This document shows positions 1 to 7,658 of a stretch of DNA of 64,000 nt, one piece after another. Every line of letters begins with the position of its first letter. The first letter of the stretch is position 1. The DNA lies in contig NZ_QJKC01000004.1 of NCBI RefSeq assembly GCF_003202035.1, forward strand, positions 186,001-250,000, given 5' to 3'. The DNA comes from Aquitalea magnusonii. GTDB taxonomy: Bacteria > Pseudomonadota > Gammaproteobacteria > Burkholderiales > Chromobacteriaceae. The notes beneath the pieces were generated by a model. It did not search any database. It saw only the letters and a list, made by a program, of their open reading frames with translations, and had not been told where the DNA came from. Made by a program: the position numbers and the translations under genes.

Positions 1-2
1 TG

Positions 3-221
3 GCGACGGAAATCAAGCGGGTACTGGCGCTGGCGATCGAGGCCGGTGGCAGCACGCTGCGCGATTTCGTCAACACCGAGGGCAAGTCCGGCTACTTCCA
101 GCAGGAATACTTTGTCTACGACCGGCAGGAGCAGGCCTGTCGCATCTGCAGCAGCCCGATTCGGCAGATACGGCAAGGCCAAAGGAGTTCCTACTATTGC
201 CCGCTGTGCCAGCCATGCTAG
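3..221 (+). CDS. mutM: Formamidopyrimidine-DNA glycosylase, C-terminal part (gene starts outside window)
   Basis: Only the last 72 codons are present, ending in TAG at 219-221. MutM/Fpg excises 8-oxoguanine and formamidopyrimidines and cuts the abasic site in base excision repair. The visible part carries the family's C-terminal zinc finger, with two cysteine pairs (C-x2-C and C-x2-C) separated by 16 residues, and the stretch before it ([14 protein letters not shown]) that is typical of MutM. The gene ends 42 bases before plsC on the same strand, so the two may be co-transcribed. The N-terminal catalytic proline cannot be seen. Confidence 0.93.
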   Translation, partial: ATEIKRVLALAIEAGGSTLRDFVNTEGKSGYFQQEYFVYDRQEQACRICSSPIRQIRQGQRSSYYCPLCQPC

Positions 222-263
222 AGTGGCTGATCATTCAACCCCGCACATGAAGCGCCGCGCACC

Positions 264-1094
264 TTGAAGTCTACTGCTACCACGTCTTACCTCACCCGCG
301 CCAGCCGTTTGCTGCGCCTGGTCTGTCACATTGCCTTGGGCATTTTCATCGTCGCCACCCGTTATCCGCGCCTGGCCCAGGCCGAGCGCGCCGTGGTCAC
401 GCGGCGCTGGTCCGGTCATCTGCTGAAGATTCTCGGCATCTCGGTGCGGGTGGAGGGCGTGAATCCGGGCTTTTATCCGCCCAATACCCTGCTGGTGGCC
501 AACCATGTGTCCTGGCTGGATATTTTCGTACTGAGCAGCTGCACGGTGTCGCGCTTTGTCGCCAAGCGCGAAATCCGCTCCTGGCCGCTGATCGGCTGGG
601 TGGTGAATGCGGGCGGCACGCTGTTTATCGACCGCAGCAATCGCCGCGACGCCAGCCGCGTCAACCAGCTGCTGGCCGATGCGCTGGGCAAGGGCAGTTG
701 CATGGCGGTGTTTCCGGAGGCCACCACCTCGGAAGGGCACGGCATCCTGCCATTCAAGGCCTCGCTGTTTGAAGCAGCCCTGCCCTCGCGCAGTACGGTG
801 CAGCCGGTGTCCATGCGCTACCAGCTGCCCGATGGCAGCCTGACCACCGCGCCGGCCTACGCCGGCGACACCACTTTCTGGCAAAGCATCAAGCGGATAC
901 TGGCGCAGCCGGCGATGGAGGTCGTACTGACATACGGCCAGCCGCTAAAGGCGGGCGAAGGCGAGCTGACCACGCGTTTTGCCCTGTCGGAGCGGGCGTT
1001 CCGCGAAGTCAGCCTGGGCCTCAAGCTGCCACTTCCCGATACACCGGGCAGGGCAGCGAAAACGTCTGCCGATCCTCAAGCCGAAGTGCAGTAA
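264..1094 (+). CDS. plsC: 1-acyl-sn-glycerol-3-phosphate acyltransferase
   Basis: This inner-membrane enzyme acylates lysophosphatidic acid to phosphatidic acid in phospholipid synthesis. The 276-residue product has an N-terminal hydrophobic segment (about residues 18-32), the catalytic HX4D motif at H81-D86 (HVSWLD) and the substrate-binding block FPEATTSEG at 150-158. The start is a TTG at 264; the nearby ATG at 247 runs into a stop after six codons, so TTG is the first usable start, but no strong ribosome site precedes it. The 3' end overlaps the convergent apaH gene by 74 bases. Confidence 0.88.
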   Translation: MKSTATTSYLTRASRLLRLVCHIALGIFIVATRYPRLAQAERAVVTRRWSGHLLKILGISVRVEGVNPGFYPPNTLLVANHVSWLDIFVLSSCTVSRFVAKREIRSWPLIGWVVNAGGTLFIDRSNRRDASRVNQLLADALGKGSCMAVFPEATTSEGHGILPFKASLFEAALPSRSTVQPVSMRYQLPDGSLTTAPAYAGDTTFWQSIKRILAQPAMEVVLTYGQPLKAGEGELTTRFALSERAFREVSLGLKLPLPDTPGRAAKTSADPQAEVQ

Positions 1095-1842
1095 GGCTGC
1101 CGCCCCACAGGCAGCCACTGTCGATGGACAGGATGTCTTCGGTCACATGCAGGCCCAGTGCCGACCAGTGGCCGCAAATGATGGGCGTGTGGCTGCTGCG
1201 CCGGCCCTTGGCCTCGAACCAGGGAATCAGGTTGGCCGGCGCACCGTCCAGCTCGCCCTTGTAAGCCAGATCAACCTCCCCTTCCCGGGTGATGAAGCGC
1301 ATGCGGGTCATGGCATTGACGATCACCCGCAGCCGCTCGGCGCCCTTCAGGTCGTCAGCCCAGCGCGTGGGCTTGTTGCCATACAGCCGTGACAGGAAGT
1401 CGCGGTAGTAAGGGCCGGACAGGCCGTCCTCCACCTCTTCAGCCAGCCGCAATGCCTTGTCTATGCTCCACTCCGGCAGCAGGCCGGCATGCACCATGGC
1501 ATAGCCTTGCTCGGCAATCATCAGCGGCTGGCAGCGCAGCCAGTCCAGCAGCACCTTGCCGTCCGCCGCGTTCAGGATGTCGTCCACCGTATCACTGCGG
1601 TGCAGCTTGCCAAAGCCTTCGGACACCGCCAGCAAATGCAGGTCGTGATTGCCCAGCACGATCTGCACCCGGTCCTGTTGCTGGAATACCCAGCGCAGCA
1701 CCTGCAAGGACTCCGGGCCACGGTTGACCAGGTCACCGGTCAGCCACAGCGTATCCTTGCCGGGATTGAATTCGATTTGTCGCAGCAGTTGCTGAAAGGG
1801 GCCGAAACAGCCCTGGATATCGCCAATTGCGTATGTCGCCAT
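1021..1842 (-). CDS. apaH: Symmetrical diadenosine tetraphosphatase ApaH
   Basis: ApaH hydrolyses Ap4A to two ADP and removes Np4 caps from RNA. The 273-residue product has the phosphoesterase metal motifs in order: GDIQG with D8, GDLVNRG with D37, and GNHD at 64-67, followed by a histidine-bearing MVHAG block and a late CGHW block. I start it at the ATG at 1842 because MATYAIGDIQG is the family's usual N-terminus and GAGGTGAAG lies just upstream; the frame extends 18 codons further without support. It diverges from rep and converges on plsC with a 74-base overlap. Confidence 0.93.
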   Translation of the reverse strand: MATYAIGDIQGCFGPFQQLLRQIEFNPGKDTLWLTGDLVNRGPESLQVLRWVFQQQDRVQIVLGNHDLHLLAVSEGFGKLHRSDTVDDILNAADGKVLLDWLRCQPLMIAEQGYAMVHAGLLPEWSIDKALRLAEEVEDGLSGPYYRDFLSRLYGNKPTRWADDLKGAERLRVIVNAMTRMRFITREGEVDLAYKGELDGAPANLIPWFEAKGRRSSHTPIICGHWSALGLHVTEDILSIDSGCLWGGSLTALRLEDRQTFSLPCPVYREVAA

Positions 1843-1999
1843 CTTCACCTCTGACAATGCGGCTGGTCGCACCGGGCCAACCGCGGATAGTCTCATGATA
1901 CCCCATGCTACAATGCACGGCCTTGGTTACCACGATGCTACGCCGCCCGACAGCCGCCCTGGCTTTCGCCCGGCCAGCCTCACCGCCGGAACTCCACCC

Positions 2000-4015
2000 A
2001 TGTCCGCACCTCAGCTCAATCCGCCGCAGCGCGAAGCCATTCATCACCTTGACGGCCCCTTGCTGGTGCTGGCCGGAGCCGGCTCCGGCAAAACCCGCGT
2101 CATTACCTACAAGATCACCCACCTGATCCGCCACGGGAATATCCCGGCACGGCATATCGCCGCCATCACCTTTACCAACAAGGCGGCCCGCGAAATGCTG
2201 GAGCGGGTGGGCAAGCTGCTCTCTGCGCAGGAAATCCGCGGCATCACCGTGTCCACCTTCCACTCGCTGGGCATGCAGATCCTGCGTCAGGAAGCGCCGC
2301 ATCTGGGCTACAAGCCGCAGTTTTCCATTCTGGATGCCTTCGATGCCGGCAAGATCATCGCCGACATCCTGAAAACCACGCACAAGGACGAAGTGCGCAA
2401 GGTGCAAAGCCAGATCTCGCTATGGAAGAACGACCTGAAAGGGCCGGACCAGATGCTGCTGGAAGCCCAGGGCGAATGGGAAAGCATCTGCGCCCGCACC
2501 TATCTGGCCTACCAGGACACGCTGACCGCCTACCAGGCAGTGGATTTTGACGATCTCATCCGCCTGCCGGTGCAGCTGTTCAAGACCCACCCGGACGTCC
2601 TGCTCAAATGGCAGGGCAAGCTGCGCTATCTGCTGATTGACGAATACCAGGACACCAATACCTGCCAGTACCTGATGGTGAAGCTGCTGGCCGGTGTGCG
2701 CGGGCAGTTCACCGCAGTGGGGGACGACGACCAGTCCATCTACGCCTGGCGCGGTGCCAATATGGAAAACCTGCGCCTGCTGCAGCAAGACTTTCCCCAA
2801 CTGAGAATCATCAAGCTGGAACAGAATTACCGCTCGACCGCCCGGATTCTGCGCGCCGCCAATTCAGTCATTTCCAACAATCCCAAGCTGTTTGAAAAGC
2901 AGCTGTGGAGCGAGCTGGGCCTGGGTGAGCCGATTCATGTGGTGCAATGCAAGGACGAGGAGCACGAAGCGGAAATCGTGGTGCAGCGGCTGCTGGCGCA
3001 TAAATTTGAATACCGCACCGAATTCAAGGACTACGCCATCCTCTACCGCGGCAATTATCAGGCGCGCATTTTCGAGCAAGCCCTGCGCAACCAGCGCATT
3101 CCCTACCAGATGGCGGGCGGCCAGAGCTTTTTTGACAAGCCGGAGATCAAGGACATCCTGTCCTACCTGCGCCTGATCACCAATCCGGACGACGACCCGG
3201 CCTTTATCCGCGCCGTGACCACCCCCAAACGCGGCGTGGGCACCGGCACCCTGGAAAAACTGGGCGGCTGGGCCGGCCAGTGCAGCAAAAGCCTGTTTGC
3301 CAGCGCCTTCGAACCCGGCTTTCGCGTACAGGTGCAAAGCGCGCAGCTGGAGCCGCTCAGCCAGTTCTGCGACTTCATCAATCGCCTGCAATACCGTGCT
3401 ACCCGCGAGCCTGCCGGCGAACTGGCCATGGAGCTGGTCAAGGCCATCAACTACGAAGCCTGGCTGTACGACAGCGAAGACAGCCCGCGCATTGCCGAAA
3501 CCAAGTGGAAAAACGTGCTGGAGCTGGTAGCCTGGCTGGCGCGCAAGGGCGAGGCCGATAGCAAGAACCTGATCGAGCTATCGCAGACCATTGCCCTGAT
3601 CACCATGCTGGAAGGCCGCGACGAAGGCGAGGTCGACGCTGTGAAGATGTCCACCCTGCACGCCTCCAAGGGCCTGGAATACCCCTATGTCTTTCTGGTG
3701 GGCACCGAGGAAGGCATTTTGCCGCACAGCGAATCGGTGGATAACGGCATGGTGGAAGAAGAACGGCGGCTGATGTATGTGGGCATTACCCGTGCCCAGC
3801 GCATGCTCACCCTCACCTATTGCGTGAAACGCCGCCGCGCCGGCGAGTGGCAGTTTGTCGAGCCATCACGTTTCATTGCCGAAATCGACGGAGGCGATCT
3901 GCGCCACTTTGGCCGCCCTGGTGCCGAACCCATCGTCAGCAAGAGCGAAGGCAAGTCCAAGCTGGCCAGCCTTAGCGCCATGCTGGCCGAAAAAACCAAA
4001 CCGGCCGACAGCTGA
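2000..4015 (+). CDS. rep: ATP-dependent DNA helicase Rep (SF1A)
   Basis: Rep is a 3'-5' superfamily 1 helicase that removes protein roadblocks ahead of replication forks and helps restart. From the ATG at 2000 the product is 671 residues, matching the 673 of E. coli Rep. It shows the Walker A motif AGAGSGKT (25-32), motif Ia TFTNKAA, motif II DEYQD (D214-E215), motif III GDDDQSIYAWRGA, motif IV QNYRS, motif V TLHASKGLEY and motif VI YVGITRAQR. Thirty-five extra in-frame codons upstream do not look like family sequence. A strong hairpin follows the stop. UvrD and PcrA are relatives; the length and overall motif wording favour Rep. Confidence 0.93.
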   Translation: MSAPQLNPPQREAIHHLDGPLLVLAGAGSGKTRVITYKITHLIRHGNIPARHIAAITFTNKAAREMLERVGKLLSAQEIRGITVSTFHSLGMQILRQEAPHLGYKPQFSILDAFDAGKIIADILKTTHKDEVRKVQSQISLWKNDLKGPDQMLLEAQGEWESICARTYLAYQDTLTAYQAVDFDDLIRLPVQLFKTHPDVLLKWQGKLRYLLIDEYQDTNTCQYLMVKLLAGVRGQFTAVGDDDQSIYAWRGANMENLRLLQQDFPQLRIIKLEQNYRSTARILRAANSVISNNPKLFEKQLWSELGLGEPIHVVQCKDEEHEAEIVVQRLLAHKFEYRTEFKDYAILYRGNYQARIFEQALRNQRIPYQMAGGQSFFDKPEIKDILSYLRLITNPDDDPAFIRAVTTPKRGVGTGTLEKLGGWAGQCSKSLFASAFEPGFRVQVQSAQLEPLSQFCDFINRLQYRATREPAGELAMELVKAINYEAWLYDSEDSPRIAETKWKNVLELVAWLARKGEADSKNLIELSQTIALITMLEGRDEGEVDAVKMSTLHASKGLEYPYVFLVGTEEGILPHSESVDNGMVEEERRLMYVGITRAQRMLTLTYCVKRRRAGEWQFVEPSRFIAEIDGGDLRHFGRPGAEPIVSKSEGKSKLASLSAMLAEKTKPADS

Positions 4016-4041
4016 GCCGCGGCCCCGCCGGCAAGACATAA

Positions 4042-4069
4042 AAAAACGCGCTGCAAGCAGCGCGTTTTT
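4042..4069. terminator. Bidirectional intrinsic terminator between rep and cytochrome c
   Basis: An 8-base GC-rich arm (4047-4054) and its complement (4057-4064) form a hairpin flanked by an A-run on the left and five T on the right. It can end transcription of rep on the plus strand and of the convergent cytochrome gene on the minus strand. Confidence 0.9.
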
Positions 4070-4086
4070 ACTGAAAGAGATCCCGA

Positions 4087-4821
4087 TTACTTGGAATTGT
4101 TCACCATGTATTCGATGGCGGCACGGAATTCTGCATCGCTGCCAGCAAAACCACCCTTGGGCGGCATGGCGTTCAGACCCTTGGTGGCGATCTTCTGCAC
4201 TTCGTCCAGACCCACCTTGGTACGCTCAGCCCAGGCAGCCTTGTCGCCGAACTTCGGTGCACCAGCCACGCCAGCCGCGTGACAGTTGGTGCAGACGGTT
4301 TCATAAATCTTCTTGCCGACCACGGCCGGATCGGCCGGCGCACCTGCACCACCTACTGGCGGTTCGGTAAACTTGGCACCACCGGCATTGCCCATATAAG
4401 CAACGGCGCGCTTCACTTCGTCGTCGGTCAGGTCAGCCGCGCCACCCTTGGCCGGCATGGCATTGAAGCCTTGCAGCGCGTGTTGGGTCAGCGTGTCCCA
4501 GCCCTTGGCAATACGCGGGCCCCAGGCGGCGGCATCACCGAACTTCGGCGAACCAGCCAGACCCTGGCCGTGACAGGAAATACAAATCGCCTTGAATACC
4601 TGCTCACCATTACGCATGCCCGGAGGCGCGTCGCTGGCTTTCGATTCGCCAACCGGCTTCAGGCGAGCGGCAACAGCCTCCTTGGTCATGACCTCGGCAT
4701 CAACGTTGTAACCACCCGTCGCCAGCTTCGCCAGCAACCAGATCGCCACTACCAGACCCACAACGACACCAATCAGGACCTTGATGATCTGACCGGGAGC
4801 CATTCCGTTCTCATTACTCAT
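4087..4821 (-). CDS. Membrane-anchored dihaem cytochrome c (class I, c5-like)
   Basis: The 244-residue product has one N-terminal membrane segment (about 12-31) with no typical cleavage site, so it is probably anchored in the inner membrane with its haem domains in the periplasm. Two similar class I cytochrome c modules follow, each with CXXCH (C80-ISCH and C177-TNCH) and a later NAMP.KGG element that supplies the methionine ligand. It probably shuttles electrons between the quinol-oxidising complex and terminal reductases or oxidases. The start at 4821 is preceded by GAGG; the frame extends nine codons further. It stands alone, and a bidirectional terminator lies 17 bases beyond its stop. 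Confidence 0.85.
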   Translation of the reverse strand: MSNENGMAPGQIIKVLIGVVVGLVVAIWLLAKLATGGYNVDAEVMTKEAVAARLKPVGESKASDAPPGMRNGEQVFKAICISCHGQGLAGSPKFGDAAAWGPRIAKGWDTLTQHALQGFNAMPAKGGAADLTDDEVKRAVAYMGNAGGAKFTEPPVGGAGAPADPAVVGKKIYETVCTNCHAAGVAGAPKFGDKAAWAERTKVGLDEVQKIATKGLNAMPPKGGFAGSDAEFRAAIEYMVNNSK

Positions 4822-4960
4822 TCGAGCCTCGCCTGAAAAAAATGACAATTAAGATGGGAGGGATTATACGGTAAGCCGCGAAGCAAGGCAAAAACCATAC
4901 ACTGGACTCGGACATGCCCTTTGCGCTATGATCCGCCCTGCTTTATAGCAAGATCACAGC

Positions 4961-5037
4961 GCACCCGTAGCTCAGTTGGATAGAGTGTCAGTTTCCGAAG
5001 CTGAAGGTCACAGGTTCGATCCCTGTCGGGTGCGCCA
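4961..5037 (+). tRNA. tRNA-Arg (anticodon CCG)
   Basis: A full cloverleaf can be drawn. The acceptor arm 4961-4967 pairs with 5027-5033, followed by discriminator G and an encoded CCA. The anticodon stem is five pairs with one T-G wobble, the loop is TTCCGAA, and the T-loop is GTTCGATCC. Anticodon CCG reads the arginine codon CGG. Confidence 0.95.
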
Positions 5038-5298
5038 ACAATATCAATGACTTAGATGCCGCATACAAATCTAGGTCTCACCTTGCCAACACCGATTGTG
5101 CCGCTGTTGGTGCAGCTGAACCCACCCCAGCTCCGCAAAAATTTTCCTGCCTCCGGCGAAAATTTTTCATCGGCTTCAGAATTTCCACTCGCCTTACCCG
5201 TCCAGCCAGCGGCAGTCCCTGTTGTATCAAGCGCTCAATGCGGGCTGCCTGTCATCGCGGATGCATATCACGGCCTGGTCCTTTGGCAACGAAGGTAC

Positions 5299-6036
5299 TT
5301 ATCTCATTCTGGCGCAAGCCGCCTCCTGTGCTGCGTTGCGTGCGGCGTTATAACAAGCAAAGTAGGCAATGCTACGATTGGCTTGCTGCTGCTCTTGGAA
5401 CTGTATCATCCTGTCCTGCGCCTTTTTCATTTGCTCCTGCTGTGCCTGCTGATTCTGGCGGATGATTTCCACCATGGCATCGCGGCGGCTCTGTGCTTCA
5501 AACTCTCGCTGTTGTGCCGCCAGCTTCTGGGTGTCCTGATTTTGTCTTAGCGCCTGCTCACGAGCGGCATTGGCCCGCGCCTGTTCTTCTTCGGCCTGCT
5601 TGGCAATGTCAATTTCCTTGCTCTGGTTGTTGACCAGGCCGTTGACGGCAGCGCCTTCATTGACCAAATGCTTTGCCGTATTGCTGTGATTTGAATAAAG
5701 GTAGGCCGCAGCCAAGCCAAAGACAAGCAGCAGTAACAGGGTGTATTTACCCTTGCCATCTCCTGTATGCGCAAGCTCAGACGCGTCCCGATAATAGCTA
5801 ATGGCCGGGCTGGCTTGTGTGGCGGTGCTCTGGATTTTCATGTCGTACTGCGCCCGGGTGACAGAATCGCGCAGCGTCACATAAGCCCAGTTGACCAGCT
5901 TTAGCTCATTGACAGACTCGATATCCGGCTTGCTTTCCAGTTGTGCCTGCCTGATTTTGTAAGCGGCAGTAATCATGGCCACGTCAGCATCTTTGCTGAC
6001 ATGAAGTATCTGGTACAGATCGCGCTTTGGCTCCAT
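5299..6036 (-). CDS. J-domain-like membrane protein with long Gln-rich coiled coil
   Basis: The product is about 245 residues from the ATG at 6036; an ATG at 6051 is an alternative, and neither has a good ribosome site. Residues 6-66 resemble a DnaJ J-domain (YQILHVSKDAD at the start, RAQYD at the end), but the HPD tripeptide that stimulates Hsp70 ATPase is replaced by KPD, two positions later than expected. A membrane segment (about 98-114) is followed by a Gln/Glu/Ala-rich coiled coil (about 140-230) and three cysteines near the C-terminus. It therefore looks like a J-like membrane protein rather than a working co-chaperone. Codon use is less GC-biased than in its neighbours, and it sits beside tRNA-Arg, so recent gain is possible. 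Confidence 0.6.
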   Translation of the reverse strand: MEPKRDLYQILHVSKDADVAMITAAYKIRQAQLESKPDIESVNELKLVNWAYVTLRDSVTRAQYDMKIQSTATQASPAISYYRDASELAHTGDGKGKYTLLLLLVFGLAAAYLYSNHSNTAKHLVNEGAAVNGLVNNQSKEIDIAKQAEEEQARANAAREQALRQNQDTQKLAAQQREFEAQSRRDAMVEIIRQNQQAQQEQMKKAQDRMIQFQEQQQANRSIAYFACYNAARNAAQEAACARMR

Positions 6037-6075
6037 GAAAGCATCTTTCATGCAAATGAAATATCTCAAAAGCAT

Positions 6076-6433
6076 ATCATCTGTTTACATGGCTGTAACT
6101 GCATCGCAAGCGGCTAGGCGGATCAGCCACTTGCCCAGCCGCCGCACAGCAGTGGCGGCCAGCCGGCAGCACCTTGAGCGCTCCGTCCTCTCGGGTTTTG
6201 AACTGCCTGCATGACAATTGCAAATGGGCCGCTATGCCGTCTCAAAAACATGCCGGACGGGGAAGTCCTGGTTGTCTGGCGTGGTCTTGCCACGGAAAGA
6301 CATAGTGCCATCCGCTTGCGTTGTACTGTGCCATGGGGGAGGACGCAGCCGGGACGTCCGCATGGACGATGTAGCGAGGTGGATGCGGCATTGACCGCTT
6401 GGCCGCGTTACCACCAGCCAGGGAAGCGCGGAC
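6076..6433. other. Intergenic stretch without a supported gene
   Basis: About 360 bases lie between the J-like gene and the bacterioferritin terminator. Open frames occur on both strands, but they overlap one another, lack ribosome sites and resemble no family I know. I see nothing else definable here. Confidence 0.5.
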
Positions 6434-6464
6434 AAAAGAAAAGCACCCGCAGAATGCCGGGTGC
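6434..6464 (-). terminator. Intrinsic terminator of the bacterioferritin operon
   Basis: On the minus strand GCACCCG and its complement CGGGTGC (arms at 6458-6464 and 6443-6449) form a seven-pair stem with an eight-base loop, followed by a T-rich tract (TTTTCTTTTG). It lies 40 bases after the stop of the downstream bfr gene. Confidence 0.85.
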
Positions 6465-6503
6465 CTGGGCTGGCATGGCGGGCTGGTACCCGTCGCCGGG
6501 GGC

Positions 6504-6977
6504 TTAGCTGCCGATCTGGCTTTGCAGGTAGTTGGCCAGGCTGACATCCTGAATCAGGCTGAGCTGGGTTTCCAGCCAGTCTATGGTTTCTTCGCAGTGT
6601 TCCAGCAGGTCCTGCAGCAGTTCGCGGCTGACAAAATCCTGCTTCTGCTCGCAATGGGCAATGCCGGCCACCAGTTGCGGGCGTTGTACTTCGGTTTCAT
6701 AGCGCAGGTCACTGCGCAGGCATTCTTCCACCGTTTCGCCAATGTGCAGCTTGCCCAGATCTTGCAGATTGGGCAGACCTTCCAGAAACAGGATGCGCTC
6801 GATCAGGGCGTCGGCTTCCTTCATCACCCGGATGGATTGCTTGTACTGGTAGTCGTTGAGGCGTTGCAGTCCCCAGTTGCGGAACATGCGGGCATGCAGG
6901 AAATACTGGTTGATGGCAGTCAGTTCGTTGCGCAGCAGCTGGTTGAGCAATTTGATAACGGATTTGTCGGCTTTCAT
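6504..6977 (-). CDS. bfr: Bacterioferritin, haem-binding subunit lacking the ferroxidase site
   Basis: Bacterioferritin forms a 24-subunit cytoplasmic cage that stores iron, with haem between subunit pairs. This 157-residue subunit closely follows E. coli Bfr and keeps M52, the axial haem ligand. Against the E. coli ferroxidase ligands, E18 and E94 remain, but E51 is Val, H54 is Glu, and the positions of E127 and H130 are Cys128 and Thr131 (one-residue insertion). It should bind haem but not oxidise iron. It is the second gene of an operon with the other bfr: the gap is 9 bases and AAGGA lies across the upstream stop region. The residue comparison is my own alignment by eye. Confidence 0.88.
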   Translation of the reverse strand: MKADKSVIKLLNQLLRNELTAINQYFLHARMFRNWGLQRLNDYQYKQSIRVMKEADALIERILFLEGLPNLQDLGKLHIGETVEECLRSDLRYETEVQRPQLVAGIAHCEQKQDFVSRELLQDLLEHCEETIDWLETQLSLIQDVSLANYLQSQIGS

Positions 6978-6986
6978 GATGTGTCC

Positions 6987-7457
6987 TTATGCCATCTGGC
7001 TTTGCAGGTAGTTGGCCAGACCGGTCAGCTCGATCAGGCGCAGCTGCTTTTCCAGGAAGTAGGCGTGGTCCATTTCCGTGTCGTCCAGCTGCAGCACCAG
7101 CATTTCACGGCTGACATAGTCTGCTTCCTGCTCGCACAGGGCAATCGCCTTTTTCAGCTCGCGCGTGACCTTGTATTCCACGGCCAGATCGGACTTGAGC
7201 ATCTCCGGCACGGTGCTGCCGATTTGCAGTGCTTCGCGCTTGCTCAGGTCGGGCTTGCCTTCCAGAAACAGGATGCGCTGGATGATGGCCTGGGCGTGTT
7301 CGCGCTCATGGGCTGATTCGTGCAGGGCTTTTTCTGCCAGCTTGTGCAGGCCCATGTCGGCATACATTTCGCCGTGCAGCAGGTATTGGTCGACGGCGGT
7401 GAGTTCTCCCGCCAGCAGTGTGTTGAGCAGATCGATGATGTTTTGTTTGCCTTGCAT
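6987..7457 (-). CDS. bfr: Bacterioferritin, ferroxidase subunit lacking the haem methionine
   Basis: This 156-residue ferritin-like subunit keeps a complete diiron ferroxidase centre (E18, E51, H54, E94, E128 and H131 after one insertion), but position 52, which supplies the haem-ligating methionine in E. coli Bfr, is Arg. With the adjacent subunit it makes a complementary pair, as described for heteromeric bacterioferritins in Neisseria and Magnetospirillum. The start at 7457 is set by the family N-terminus and an AAGGA element about nine bases upstream; the frame runs 45 codons further with no family similarity. A promoter should lie in 7458-7658, but I cannot name one. Confidence 0.9.
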   Translation of the reverse strand: MQGKQNIIDLLNTLLAGELTAVDQYLLHGEMYADMGLHKLAEKALHESAHEREHAQAIIQRILFLEGKPDLSKREALQIGSTVPEMLKSDLAVEYKVTRELKKAIALCEQEADYVSREMLVLQLDDTEMDHAYFLEKQLRLIELTGLANYLQSQMA

Positions 7458-7658
7458 GGGGAAAGGTCCTTCCAGCAGTTGAACGGGCAGGCCGCACGGG
7501 CCATGGCAGTGCCGGCATCCAGCCATGAGCAGGGATGCCGGCAGCGGAGGAAACGGGACTTGCCTGCAGTTTAAATGACAAGATTTATCCATACTACCAG
7601 CAAGTGTCGTGGAGGCGACGAGCGGTGTGGCTGAGGCAGGCGGCGGCGGGCTGGTGGC

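Noticed and set aside
6236-6247. Sequence resembling the Neisseria DNA uptake motif (GCCGTCT...)
   Set aside because: The match breaks after GCCGTCT, it occurs once, and uptake sequences should be frequent.
4961-6464. Possible genomic island inserted at tRNA-Arg
   Set aside because: I looked for a copy of the tRNA 3' end downstream; only a CGGGTGC match inside the bfr terminator was found, and there is no integrase gene.
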